Source: Allomuricauda ruestringensis DSM 13258 (GTDB taxonomy: Bacteria; Bacteroidota; Bacteroidia; Flavobacteriales; Flavobacteriaceae). From it: a stretch of DNA of 64,000 nucleotides. The notes under the pieces were generated by a model, which was not told the DNA's origin, made no database searches, and worked only from the letters and a program-made list of their open reading frames with translations. Position numbers and translations under genes: made by a program. The DNA is taken from assembly GCF_000224085.1 (NCBI RefSeq), contig NC_015945.1, positions 2,472,501-2,536,500 on the forward strand, read 5' to 3'. The number at the start of each line of letters is the position of its first letter. The first letter of the stretch is position 1. Shown piece by piece: positions 8,062-16,284 of the stretch.

Positions 8062-9474
8062 CTACACCCGTTTTTCCAAAAGTACAACATTTTCAACGTG
8101 GTGTGTCTGTGGAAACATATCTACTGGTTGAACCTTGGTGACTTCGTATTTTTCTTTCATAAGAGCCAAATCCCTTGCCTGGGTTGCGCTGTTGCAGCTT
8201 ACGTAAACAATTTTGGGCGGTGCCACTTGTAAAAGCTGCCCGACCACTTGTTTGTGCATGCCGTCTCGTGGAGGATCGGTTATGATCACGTCGGGCTGAC
8301 CGTGTTCTGAAATAAAGCTATCGTTGAACACATTTTTCATATCGCCAACAAAAAATTCAGCGTTAGAAATGTTGTTGTGAAGCGCATTGGACTTGGCATC
8401 TTCAATAGCTTCGGGAACGGACTCCACGCCGACCACTTTTTTGGCATTTTTGGAGATAAACTGCGCTATGGTTCCCGTTCCGGTATACAAATCGTACACC
8501 AATTCGTTGCCCGTAAGATTTGCAAAATTCCTTGCTACTTTATAAAGCGCATACGCTTGTTCCGAATTGGTCTGATAAAATGATTTTGCATTGATCTTGA
8601 ACTGAAGCCCTTCCATCTCCTCAAAAATATGGTCCCGGCCTGCAAAACAGATTACCTCTTGATCATAAATGGTGTCGTTTCCTTTGGAATTGATGACGTA
8701 GAGCAAGGCTGTTATTTCAGGGAATTTCTCCTTAATATGATTCAGCAATAATTCGCGGTGTTCCCTATTATCTTCAAAAAATTGGATAAGCACCATAATT
8801 TCCCCTGTGGATGATGTTCGGATCATCAGCGTTCTTAAAAGTCCTTCCTGTCTTCTGGGGTTGAAAAAGGTGAGGCCATTTTTATTGGCAAAATTTTTCA
8901 CCTCTAACCGTATGGCATTGGAAGGGTCTTGCTGTAAATGGCACTTTTTTATATCCAAAATCTTGTCCCACATACCAGGAATATGGAATCCCAAAGCATT
9001 CCTATCTTCAATTTCAATGTCGGAGTTGATTTCCTCCTGGGTCAACCAGCGGCTATCAGAAAAAGAGAACTCCATCTTGTTCCTATAAAAGTATTGCGCT
9101 TTGGAACCTAGAATGGGGGTTATTTCCGGAAGATCGAGATTACCAATACGCTTAAGGTTGTTCTCGACTTCTTTTTGCTTAAAATAGAGCTGATGCTCAT
9201 AACCCATGTGCTGCCATTTGCAACCACCACATACACCAAAATGCTCACAAACGGGTTCGGTTCTTTTATTGGAAAGGGTGTGGAAATTGGTGGCAACCCC
9301 CTCAAAATATGCTTTTCGTTTTTTGGTGGTCATTACATCCACTACATCTCCGGGAACGGCATTGGTAAGGAAAATTACACGTCCGTCCGGGGCCTTGCCC
9401 ACAGATTTTCCCTTTGCACCGGCATCGACTACCTCTACGTTTTCAAACGTTTTTCTCCTTTTGTTTTTACGCAT
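8062..9474 (-). CDS. rlmD: 23S rRNA (uracil(1939)-C(5))-methyltransferase RlmD
   Basis: A 470-residue RNA methyltransferase of the RumA/TrmA family. It has an N-terminal TRAM domain (about 1-60), a 4Fe-4S cluster motif with Cys76, Cys82 and Cys85 (CEHFGVCGGC) plus a later Cys in KKCHLQQ, then a Rossmann fold with DLYTGTGT and the catalytic motif VYVSCNSATQARDL, ending HHVENVVLLEK with the general-base Glu. It methylates C5 of a uridine in 23S rRNA using SAM; assignment to position 1939 is by family. It is first in the set rlmD-DUF6452-DUF6048-VOC and divergent from rocD. Start: ATG at 9474. Confidence 0.93.
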   Translation of the reverse strand: MRKNKRRKTFENVEVVDAGAKGKSVGKAPDGRVIFLTNAVPGDVVDVMTTKKRKAYFEGVATNFHTLSNKRTEPVCEHFGVCGGCKWQHMGYEHQLYFKQKEVENNLKRIGNLDLPEITPILGSKAQYFYRNKMEFSFSDSRWLTQEEINSDIEIEDRNALGFHIPGMWDKILDIKKCHLQQDPSNAIRLEVKNFANKNGLTFFNPRRQEGLLRTLMIRTSSTGEIMVLIQFFEDNREHRELLLNHIKEKFPEITALLYVINSKGNDTIYDQEVICFAGRDHIFEEMEGLQFKINAKSFYQTNSEQAYALYKVARNFANLTGNELVYDLYTGTGTIAQFISKNAKKVVGVESVPEAIEDAKSNALHNNISNAEFFVGDMKNVFNDSFISEHGQPDVIITDPPRDGMHKQVVGQLLQVAPPKIVYVSCNSATQARDLALMKEKYEVTKVQPVDMFPQTHHVENVVLLEKRV

Positions 9475-9708
9475 GCCGCAAAAGTAAGTTCTTTTTGGTA
9501 TTTCACAGAACGCAGCTTCTTAAATTGCAGCTAAACTTTCGGTTGTTCAAGTGGGAATCACTTTCAGAAAATTATATTTTCATCAATTAATTTGTAATTT
9601 GCGGGCACTCCAAGGGATGATTTCTCTCCCACGCTGCTTTTTCGAGACTTCGAAAGAATAAAGGTACAGTAGGAATGGTTATTTTATCAATTTTAATCAT
9701 TTAATGAA

Positions 9709-10953
9709 ATGGCTGTTTTAGAGCATTTAACATCGCAGCAAGCGATAGATTTGGAAAACAAGTACGGAGCACACAATTACCACCCACTTCCTGTGGTCTT
9801 GAGCAAGGGTGAAGGGGTTTATGTGTGGGATGTGGAAGGAAAAAAGTATTATGATTTTCTCTCGGCATATTCTGCCGTAAACCAAGGACATTGTCACCCC
9901 AAAATTGTTGGGGCCATGGTGGAGCAAGCAAAAACATTGACCTTGACTTCGCGGGCTTTTTATAATGATATGTTGGGGAAGTACGAAAAATACGCAACCG
10001 AAACCTTTGGTTTTGATAAGTTGTTGCCCATGAACACAGGGGCAGAGGCCGTTGAGACTGCTTTGAAGGTTTGTAGAAGGTGGGCATACCAGAAAAAAGG
10101 CATCCCAGAAAACCAAGCCAAGGTGATTGTTTGCGAAAACAATTTTCATGGCAGAACAACCACTATTATTTCTTTCTCCAATGATGAAGTGGCGAGAAAA
10201 AATTACGGGCCGTACACTGAAGGATTTGTGAAAATTGAGTACGATAACCTCACGGCTTTGGAAAATGCTTTGAAAAGTAATCCACATGTTGCCGGATTTT
10301 TGGTAGAACCCATTCAAGGTGAAGCCGGGGTTTATGTGCCATCCGAAGGATATTTGAAAAAAGCCAAGGCCCTTTGTGAAAAATACAATGTACTTTTTAT
10401 TGCCGATGAAGTACAGACCGGTATCGCAAGAACAGGCAAAATGTTGGCGGTAGACCACGAAGATGTAAAACCGGATATTCTAATTTTGGGCAAAGCCCTT
10501 TCCGGGGGGGTGTACCCTGTTTCGGGTGTTTTGGCGAACGATGATATTATGGAAGTAATCACTCCGGGAAGCCATGGCAGTACTTTTGGTGGAAATCCTG
10601 TTGCCGCTGCGGTAAGTACGGCCGCTTTGGAGGTGATCAAAGAAGAGAATTTGGCAGAGAACGCCCAAGAATTGGGGGAATTGTTCCGGGAAGAGTTGAA
10701 CAAGTTTATCCCTTCCTGCGATTTGGTGGTGAAAGTGCGTGGTAAAGGGCTGCTCAATGCCATTGTAATCAACGATACGGAAGAGAGCTCGACCGCTTGG
10801 GATATTTGTATGGCATTAAAGGAGAATGGATTGTTGGCGAAACCGACGCATGGCAACATTATCCGTTTTGCGCCACCTTTGGTAATGAACCGTGAGCAGT
10901 TGATGGATTGTGTTTCCATTATCATCAAAACACTACAGGATTTTTCTAAGTAG
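9709..10953 (+). CDS. rocD: Ornithine--oxo-acid transaminase
   Basis: A 414-residue class III PLP-dependent aminotransferase. It transfers the delta-amino group of ornithine to 2-oxoglutarate, giving glutamate semialdehyde (arginine/ornithine to proline or glutamate route). Visible hallmarks: [18 protein letters not shown] near the N-terminus, [12 protein letters not shown] (PLP phosphate contact), the NNFHGRTT motif, the EPIQGEAGV motif, and the Schiff-base Lys262 in [14 protein letters not shown]. Length and motifs match bacterial and eukaryotic OATs. It is monocistronic, divergent from rlmD across a 234-bp gap in which I see no clear operator. The ATG at 9709 is preferred over the out-of-frame ATG at 9704. 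Confidence 0.93.
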   Translation: MAVLEHLTSQQAIDLENKYGAHNYHPLPVVLSKGEGVYVWDVEGKKYYDFLSAYSAVNQGHCHPKIVGAMVEQAKTLTLTSRAFYNDMLGKYEKYATETFGFDKLLPMNTGAEAVETALKVCRRWAYQKKGIPENQAKVIVCENNFHGRTTTIISFSNDEVARKNYGPYTEGFVKIEYDNLTALENALKSNPHVAGFLVEPIQGEAGVYVPSEGYLKKAKALCEKYNVLFIADEVQTGIARTGKMLAVDHEDVKPDILILGKALSGGVYPVSGVLANDDIMEVITPGSHGSTFGGNPVAAAVSTAALEVIKEENLAENAQELGELFREELNKFIPSCDLVVKVRGKGLLNAIVINDTEESSTAWDICMALKENGLLAKPTHGNIIRFAPPLVMNREQLMDCVSIIIKTLQDFSK

Positions 10954-10970
10954 ATTAATTTAAAGTTTAG

Positions 10971-11080
10971 GAGGCTGTCTAAAATATCGTTTTTCGTTAA
11001 CCTGAACTTATCTGGCTGTTGGACGGGTAGGATACAGGTTCTTATAATGACGCATTTCAGTACTTTTTTTAGACAGTCTC
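10971..11080. repeat. MITE-like intergenic element, copy A
   Basis: A 110-bp element bounded by imperfect terminal inverted repeats: left end GAGGCTGTCTAAAA, right end TTTTAGACAGTCTC. The interior contains TTTTCGTTAACCTGAACTT and, near the right end, ATGACGCATTTCAGTACTT. Both parts recur in the element at 38058-38207. It has no coding capacity and lies directly downstream of rocD, where its ends can form a hairpin in the transcript. Confidence 0.7.
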
Positions 11081-11292
11081 TTTTTTTATGGTACACTACG
11101 AGGAAAATATGGTCAACGATGCAATGCAAAGTTCGAATGCAGGTGGGACCTATTTCCCTGTGCCAATGTAATGCGGTAGAGATTAACAACGAAGAGCGGG
11201 AGAGTATATCATCTTTAAGTATTTCGATTGTTTTTAACAATAGTTGAGGCTATTGAAATTGGAGTGCCAAAACCTAAAGTGACAGTAATCCA

Positions 11293-11355
11293 ATGGAAAA
11301 ATATAGTTTATATGAAGAGGCTTTTACCAAGGCTGTACAAACTATCAAAAGTTAA
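11293..11355 (+). other. Short ORF that may be the frameshifted N-terminus of the PAS gene
   Basis: ATG at 11293 opens a 20-codon frame, peptide MEKYSLYEEAFTKAVQTIKS, ending in TAA at 11353-11355, five bases before the ATG of the PAS gene but in a different frame. Flavobacterial PAS proteins of this type often begin with a similar Tyr-Glu-Glu-Ala helix, so this may be the original N-terminus, separated by a one-base shift near the AAAA run at 11347-11350. It could also be a leader peptide or a chance ORF. Confidence 0.35.
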
Positions 11356-11359
11356 GGTT

Positions 11360-11851
11360 ATGAGGGAAGAGAATAGCACATATATTTCACCTTTGCTCAG
11401 TTTTGATTTGTATTTAGAAGCTTACCATCATCTCATCAAAAATCTAAAAAAGGAAGCTGACATAGAACAATTAAAATTCATCCTCAAAGGAAATATTGGA
11501 CCTAATATTCAAGAGATGCTACGGCAAGAAGTTTATGAAGCCCTGGTTTTAACAAGCTTTGATCAACATATTATTTGGGTTAACAATGGGTTCACGGAGA
11601 TGACCGGTTACGCCAAAAACTACGCCCTAGGAAAAAAACCTACATTTCTTCAGGGAGAGCAGACCTCAAAAAGCACGATCAGGGACATTGGCGAACAGCT
11701 ACATTGCAAACATGGCTATACGGGGTCCATTGTAAATTATAGAAAGAGCGGGGAATCCTATGTATGCCAGATTAAAATACTGCCGCTTTATGATTCAAAA
11801 AAAGAGCTGACCCATTTTATTGCTCTGGAAAAAGAATTGTTGACTGCTTAA
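11360..11851 (+). CDS. LOV-like PAS domain protein
   Basis: From the ATG at 11360 the product is 163 residues: an N-terminal helical region (about 1-65), then one PAS domain with LOV-type layout, namely NNGFTEMTGY, GKKPTFLQGEQTS, and IVNYRKSGESYVCQIKILPLYD followed by LTHFIALEKEL. In photoactive LOV domains the second motif reads GxNCRFLQ with the flavin-adduct Cys. Here that position is Pro, so the blue-light cysteinyl adduct cannot form, although a cofactor may still bind. There is no kinase or output domain, so it is probably a stand-alone sensor acting through a partner. The frame is open upstream to 11228, but there the sequence does not look protein-like. Confidence 0.7.
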   Translation: MREENSTYISPLLSFDLYLEAYHHLIKNLKKEADIEQLKFILKGNIGPNIQEMLRQEVYEALVLTSFDQHIIWVNNGFTEMTGYAKNYALGKKPTFLQGEQTSKSTIRDIGEQLHCKHGYTGSIVNYRKSGESYVCQIKILPLYDSKKELTHFIALEKELLTA

Positions 11852-11978
11852 ATAAGACCCACTTCCTCTGCTTTTTATTTGAAACAGTTGTAGATTTTTA
11901 CAGATTTTCAACAGAGGGAGGTTAGTGTGTGATTCTGTAGCTACTTTTTATTAAAATCATGACTATTCCATACCTTTA

Positions 11979-12073
11979 CAAATTGAATGGGGTGTCCCGA
12001 TAGGGGCTGAGATCATACCCAGAAGTTGAATACTTCGCACCTGATCCAGGTAATGCTGGCGTAGGGAATTTGG
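11979..12073 (+). promoter_or_regulatory. TPP (THI-box) riboswitch
   Basis: Classic thiamine-pyrophosphate aptamer. P1 is formed by CAAATT (11979-11984) with AATTTG (12067-12072). The conserved GGGGCTGAGA is at 12003-12012, and ACCTGATCCAGG then TAATGCTGGCGTAGGGAA run to 12068. It lies 68 bp before the start of the PnuC-family transporter gene, so expression should fall when intracellular TPP is high. Confidence 0.95.
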
Positions 12074-12140
12074 TGAGTCAATCTTGCCCGTGTTCCAATT
12101 TGGGTACCCCATGATTATTAGAAATGGATAACTCAAAACA

Positions 12141-12740
12141 ATGGAATTTCTTTCACAACTTACCTTATTGCAATGGCTGGGAACCATTTTTGGTGTGGTT
12201 CAGGTCCTTTTGGCCCGTCAGAACAATATTCATAACTACCTTTTTGGAATTGTTGCCATTTTGATCAGCATCTGGGTATTGTACCGATCCCAATTATATG
12301 CGGATATTTTACTCAACCTTTATTATTTGGTGATGAGTGTTTATGGTTGGTTTTATTGGAAGATGGGAAAACAAAAGCAAGAAACACCCATATCTACTTC
12401 CAACCGAAGGGAGCACACTATAGCAGGAGGAATTGTTTTGGGCTGTTTTGTGCTGATGGCCTATTGGTTGGCACAACACACGGATTCCGATGTCCCCTAT
12501 TGGGATGCCTTGGTCTGTGCTTTTGCTTGGGCCGGTATGTGGTTGATGGCAAAACGAAAAATAGAAAACTGGATCTATTTGAACATTAGCAACTTTATAT
12601 CCATTCCCTTGCTGATCTATAAGGAATTGTACATCTATGCAGGTTTGACGGCTTTTTTGTTCGCAGTGGCCATATCCGGGTATATCAAATGGAAAAAAAT
12701 TATTGCAAATGAGCGTGATGGAACCTATGCAGGGGCTTAG
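12141..12740 (+). CDS. pnuT: PnuC-family vitamin transporter, probable thiamine transporter PnuT
   Basis: A 199-residue inner-membrane protein with about seven transmembrane helices. PnuC-family features are visible: FGVVQVLLARQNNIHNYLFGI in the first helices and NLYYLVMSVYGWFYW in the middle. PnuC proteins classically import nicotinamide riboside. The TPP riboswitch directly upstream points instead to thiamine, the known specificity of PnuT homologs in Bacteroidota. The usual partners (a thiamine-related TonB receptor, thiamine pyrophosphokinase) are not beside it. The last codons overlap the start of the next gene. Substrate assignment rests on the riboswitch and is therefore inferred. Confidence 0.88.
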   Translation: MEFLSQLTLLQWLGTIFGVVQVLLARQNNIHNYLFGIVAILISIWVLYRSQLYADILLNLYYLVMSVYGWFYWKMGKQKQETPISTSNRREHTIAGGIVLGCFVLMAYWLAQHTDSDVPYWDALVCAFAWAGMWLMAKRKIENWIYLNISNFISIPLLIYKELYIYAGLTAFLFAVAISGYIKWKKIIANERDGTYAGA

Positions 12741-13725
12741 CAGTCTTGATTTTGGTAAAGAAGCATTCTCCCCTGAGGTGTTGAACTGGATTGCCCAAGA
12801 AAAACTCTGGAATCTATGGGTTCCCAAATCTTATGGCGGATTGGAAATGTCCCTTCCCGAAGGGCTGAAAAAATTACGGTCGCTGGCAAAGGTTGATGGA
12901 AGCTTGGGATGGACAATTACGCTGTGCAGTGGTGCGAATTTCTTTATTGGCAATCTAAAAAAAGCAGTGGCCGATGAAATTTTTATTGACCCAGAAAAGC
13001 CCGTATGCTTTGGGGGCAGTGGAGGGGTTTTTGGCACAGCTGAGAAAAAAGGCGAGGGCTATGTTATTTCGGGAACATGGAAATACGCCACTGGGGCACC
13101 TTACCTAACACACTTTACCTTAAATGCAAAGATTCGTGAAGATGGTAAAGATGTACTCCAGAAAGACGGTACTCCCTTGGTACGCTCCTTTGTACTCAAA
13201 AAGGGAGAGGTCCAAATTATCAAGGATTGGAACACTATGGGCTTAAAGGCCACTGCTACAGATTCTTTTGAGGTGCGATCCAAGTGGGTACATGAAAAAT
13301 ATAGTTTTGTATATAATGAGCTACACCAGCCCCATTCCATTTTTAAAATACCTTTTTCCATATTTGCTGATTTGACCTTATGGATGAACTATATAGGCAT
13401 GGCAGCACATTTTTTGGAAGAGGCCCTAAAGATTTCCAGCAAAAACCTAAGTGTGGACAAACTCCAAAAAGTCATACAAAAAGCAGACTCACTAACTATG
13501 GGTTATGCCGATCAAATACAACGGAAGATCGATATGGGAAGTGAGTTGCCGAATACCATGACAGATGAAATACACCAAAAGGCCTTGGGTTCGGTACGGT
13601 TGTTATCTGATGCCATAATTAGGGCATATCCCTTGCTGGGTATTGCCGCCAGTAAAGAAAGCCATCCTTTGAACCAAGTGTTCAAGGATTATTTTACCGC
13701 TACCCAGCATCATATTTTTAGGTAG
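12709..13725 (+). CDS. Acyl-CoA dehydrogenase-like flavoprotein
   Basis: A protein of about 338 residues with the three-part acyl-CoA dehydrogenase fold: N-terminal helices (LWNLWVPKSYGGLEMSL), a central beta domain (VISGTWKYATGAPYLTHF, DWNTMGLKATATDSFEV) and a C-terminal helical bundle ending YFTATQHHIFR. The GTWKYATG and GLKATATDSF motifs are closer to the flavin monooxygenase-like branch (HsaA/DszC relatives) than to beta-oxidation enzymes. No catalytic Glu position of short-chain dehydrogenases is obvious. The ATG at 12709 overlaps the pnuT end by 32 bp, with an alternative ATG at 12718, so it shares the riboswitch-controlled transcript. A link to thiamine or precursor metabolism is possible but unproven. 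Confidence 0.75.
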   Translation: MSVMEPMQGLSSLDFGKEAFSPEVLNWIAQEKLWNLWVPKSYGGLEMSLPEGLKKLRSLAKVDGSLGWTITLCSGANFFIGNLKKAVADEIFIDPEKPVCFGGSGGVFGTAEKKGEGYVISGTWKYATGAPYLTHFTLNAKIREDGKDVLQKDGTPLVRSFVLKKGEVQIIKDWNTMGLKATATDSFEVRSKWVHEKYSFVYNELHQPHSIFKIPFSIFADLTLWMNYIGMAAHFLEEALKISSKNLSVDKLQKVIQKADSLTMGYADQIQRKIDMGSELPNTMTDEIHQKALGSVRLLSDAIIRAYPLLGIAASKESHPLNQVFKDYFTATQHHIFR

Positions 13726-13785
13726 ACGCCCTAAGTTTGATGGAATATAAAAATGCTCACTGCTGATTGCTTTTATAAACTTCAG

Positions 13786-13884
13786 TTAAAAAATCTCCAT
13801 CAATTTATCCCCAAACACGGGTTTCATCACATAGGCGGTAATTTCTTCAAAACCCAGTGCTTTTCTTGTTCCGATTGTTTGTTG
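13786..13884 (-). other. Protein-like in-frame tail downstream of the GH3 stop codon
   Basis: Directly after the TGA of the GH3 gene (13885-13887), the same frame continues for 32 sense codons to a TAA at 13786-13788. The peptide contains GTRKALGFEEITAYVMKP and ends FGDKLMEIF, which looks like genuine protein sequence but is not recognised. It could be the remnant of a deleted gene fused to the locus end, a readthrough tail, or chance. Confidence 0.35.
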
Positions 13885-16197
13885 TCATTTATATTCTTTT
13901 ACCCGTGCATCATCAATTGTGCCGTTCCAGTTGAGCCCAAAAGCAAAATCGTACGCATTTCCATTGGAGTCCGTATAGGGTTCCATGTCCCTTGGCACAT
14001 CCTCAAATTGAGATTCAACGGTTATCATATCGTTTGGCATTTGGAATGGTAACATGGCGGAGGGTTCCACTTTGCCGGAAACAATATCCATTAATGCTTG
14101 GTCCTGAACGCCCATATGTACCAAAATAGCATCGGCTGAAGGCTCAATCTCAGCGAAAACCATAGGTTTGGATACTTTAACAATTACAACAACGGGTTTA
14201 TCTCCCATTTTTCTTTTGGTATCCGTAACCAAACTCATGTCTGAAATATTGACAGCGGTTGTTGTTTTGCCTTTGTAAGAGCGGTTTGTTATACCATCCT
14301 CAAGCGGGCTTCCTGCTGCTAAACTGGTTTCCCTGGCATGAGTAGCAGTATAGGTTCCGTACTGCAAGCTTATTGGCATATATCCATTGCCTCCTTTTTC
14401 CGTATCGGCAAAGTCGTATCCAACATCACCATTTGGACTTTGTATGCCTACGAGTGCAAAATCAGCATCACTAGGCTCATCCACAACTTCGAAATACTTG
14501 GCTACTATTTCCATATTAAATGGATGCTCCGTACGTTCTTGCGTAGCTACGCCAAACCAGTTAACGGTAGGGGCAACATAGCGCTGGGGTACATATACTT
14601 TTTTCTTGGCTTGCACGGGTAAGGTTTCTGAACTGTTCTTCAACATCACTACGGATTTGAGCTGTGCATTGTAACCCGCTTCCATAAATTCGGCATTACC
14701 CACGATTTGTTCTGTTTCTGATACATCCAAATACGGATTTTCGAACAACCCTGTCCTGAAGATATTCTTCAATAACCTTACGGCAGAAGTCTCAAAACGT
14801 TTGCGCATGTATTCCTCGCCATGTTCCTCAACGCCCATTTGATAGGCTTCGATAACAGGTCCCATATCGTTGTTGCCACCAAATTGGTCGCAACCTGCTT
14901 CAATAATTTTATAATGTCTTTCTGCAACACTCAAATTTTCAACACCCCAAGGTTTGCCTCTAAATTCATATACATTGGGTGCATCGCTTGTAATCCCCCA
15001 ATCTGTACACACCACACCATCGTAGCCGTATTTGCCACGTAGCAGGTCTGTAATCAAGTATTTGTTATAGGCATTCCCCACATTTTCTCCATTTTTGGTA
15101 TCCTGATTATAGGAAATAGTATAGTAAGGCATTACGGCAGTGGCCATTTCTGTTGGGCCTTCCAAGTCAAAGGCCCCTTCGGTAAACGGCTTTAAATGAT
15201 CTTCTAGGTTTTTCCCGGGGTAAACGGCATAGGATCCATACCCAAAATGGCCATCTCGACCACCTTCTTCCGGACCACCACCAGGCCAATGTTTCACCAT
15301 GGCATTTACACTTTGCTTGCCCCAATCGCCATTTTCTGAAGCTTGGAAGCCTTCAACATAAGCCCGCGCCATATCTGCAGCAAGTTTTGGGTCTTCGCCC
15401 ATGGTGCCATCAAAACGGGACCAGCGCGGTTCTGTTGCCAAATCTATTTGTGGGGAAAGTGCCGTGGCAATTCCCAGGGCACGGTATTCCTTGGAAGCAA
15501 TTTCGCCAAATTGTTGCATTAAAGATGGGTCAAAACTGGCCGCCAATCCCAAGGTGCTTGGCCACATGGATATTGTTCCACCCGCACCAGCATTAAATTC
15601 TGCGTAAGAATCACTGCCATGTCTTGGATCTGAGCTGGTATTTATGGGAATTCCCAATCCAATGCCTTCCACCAAGGTTTGGGCATTGTTGTTCCATTGT
15701 GCCGATATTCCGGGGGATTCTACACTGGTGATCAATACATGGCGTAAGTTATCCTCTAAAAGAAATTTCTTTTGTGCATCGGATAGGTCACTGGGTTTGG
15801 CCCCGCTTTCTTCATACGGTTTTCCATTATAGGTTACGGCCCCGAAAAAACTGTTGCCCCCTCCGGGAATGGATTGGTGGGCACTGTATAGCATTAAACC
15901 GGCAATTTGCTCCACACTCATTTTTGAGGCAAGATCATGGGCTCTTTCATCGGCAGGGAGCCTCCAATCCTCATAAGGGTCTAAAGTACCGTTTTGGTTC
16001 AGGTCCTTAAAGGCCAAACGGTCAACGGTTAGAATGGATACTTTCGAATCTGGGCTGTACCCAAGGGTTGCTCCATCTTCATTGTGAACAAGGTTGAAGC
16101 TATCCTTTTTTTCTTCGGTAAATTTTGGGCTACACCCTATAAATATGGTTACTAAGAACAGACTGCCCCATCGAAGGTTTTGTTTTAAGCTATGCAT
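13885..16197 (-). CDS. GH3 family glycosidase lipoprotein
   Basis: A 770-residue glycoside hydrolase family 3 protein exported as a lipoprotein (lipobox Cys at residue 22, IFIGCSPKF). It has an N-terminal TIM-barrel domain with KHWPGGGPEEGGRDGHF and the nucleophile Asp399 in DGVVCTDWG, and a C-terminal alpha/beta sandwich (SVVMLKNSSETLPV). It should remove non-reducing beta-linked sugars (beta-glucosidase or beta-xylosidase like); specificity cannot be read. It is the last gene of the ten-gene minus-strand locus that starts with the Nudix regulator, 87 bp downstream of the esterase gene, and presumably acts on what the divergent SusCD pair imports. Confidence 0.88.
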   Translation of the reverse strand: MHSLKQNLRWGSLFLVTIFIGCSPKFTEEKKDSFNLVHNEDGATLGYSPDSKVSILTVDRLAFKDLNQNGTLDPYEDWRLPADERAHDLASKMSVEQIAGLMLYSAHQSIPGGGNSFFGAVTYNGKPYEESGAKPSDLSDAQKKFLLEDNLRHVLITSVESPGISAQWNNNAQTLVEGIGLGIPINTSSDPRHGSDSYAEFNAGAGGTISMWPSTLGLAASFDPSLMQQFGEIASKEYRALGIATALSPQIDLATEPRWSRFDGTMGEDPKLAADMARAYVEGFQASENGDWGKQSVNAMVKHWPGGGPEEGGRDGHFGYGSYAVYPGKNLEDHLKPFTEGAFDLEGPTEMATAVMPYYTISYNQDTKNGENVGNAYNKYLITDLLRGKYGYDGVVCTDWGITSDAPNVYEFRGKPWGVENLSVAERHYKIIEAGCDQFGGNNDMGPVIEAYQMGVEEHGEEYMRKRFETSAVRLLKNIFRTGLFENPYLDVSETEQIVGNAEFMEAGYNAQLKSVVMLKNSSETLPVQAKKKVYVPQRYVAPTVNWFGVATQERTEHPFNMEIVAKYFEVVDEPSDADFALVGIQSPNGDVGYDFADTEKGGNGYMPISLQYGTYTATHARETSLAAGSPLEDGITNRSYKGKTTTAVNISDMSLVTDTKRKMGDKPVVVIVKVSKPMVFAEIEPSADAILVHMGVQDQALMDIVSGKVEPSAMLPFQMPNDMITVESQFEDVPRDMEPYTDSNGNAYDFAFGLNWNGTIDDARVKEYK

Positions 16198-16284
16198 GTT
16201 GTTTAGTTGTTTGTGTGGGAATCAATTGCAAGTTAATGACTTGTATTTAAAAAGATATTACAATACCGCTACTTTTGATTGGTT

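Noticed and set aside
11088..11171. 27-codon ORF (MVHYEEN... ending FPVPM) between the MITE and the PAS gene
   Set aside because: It looks somewhat protein-like, but has no homology I recognise, no ribosome-binding context and a length expected by chance.
10332..11240. 302-codon minus-strand ORF antisense to rocD
   Set aside because: It mirrors the rocD coding sequence and runs on into the MITE-like repeat; its translation has no recognisable domain and a low-complexity, shadow-like composition.
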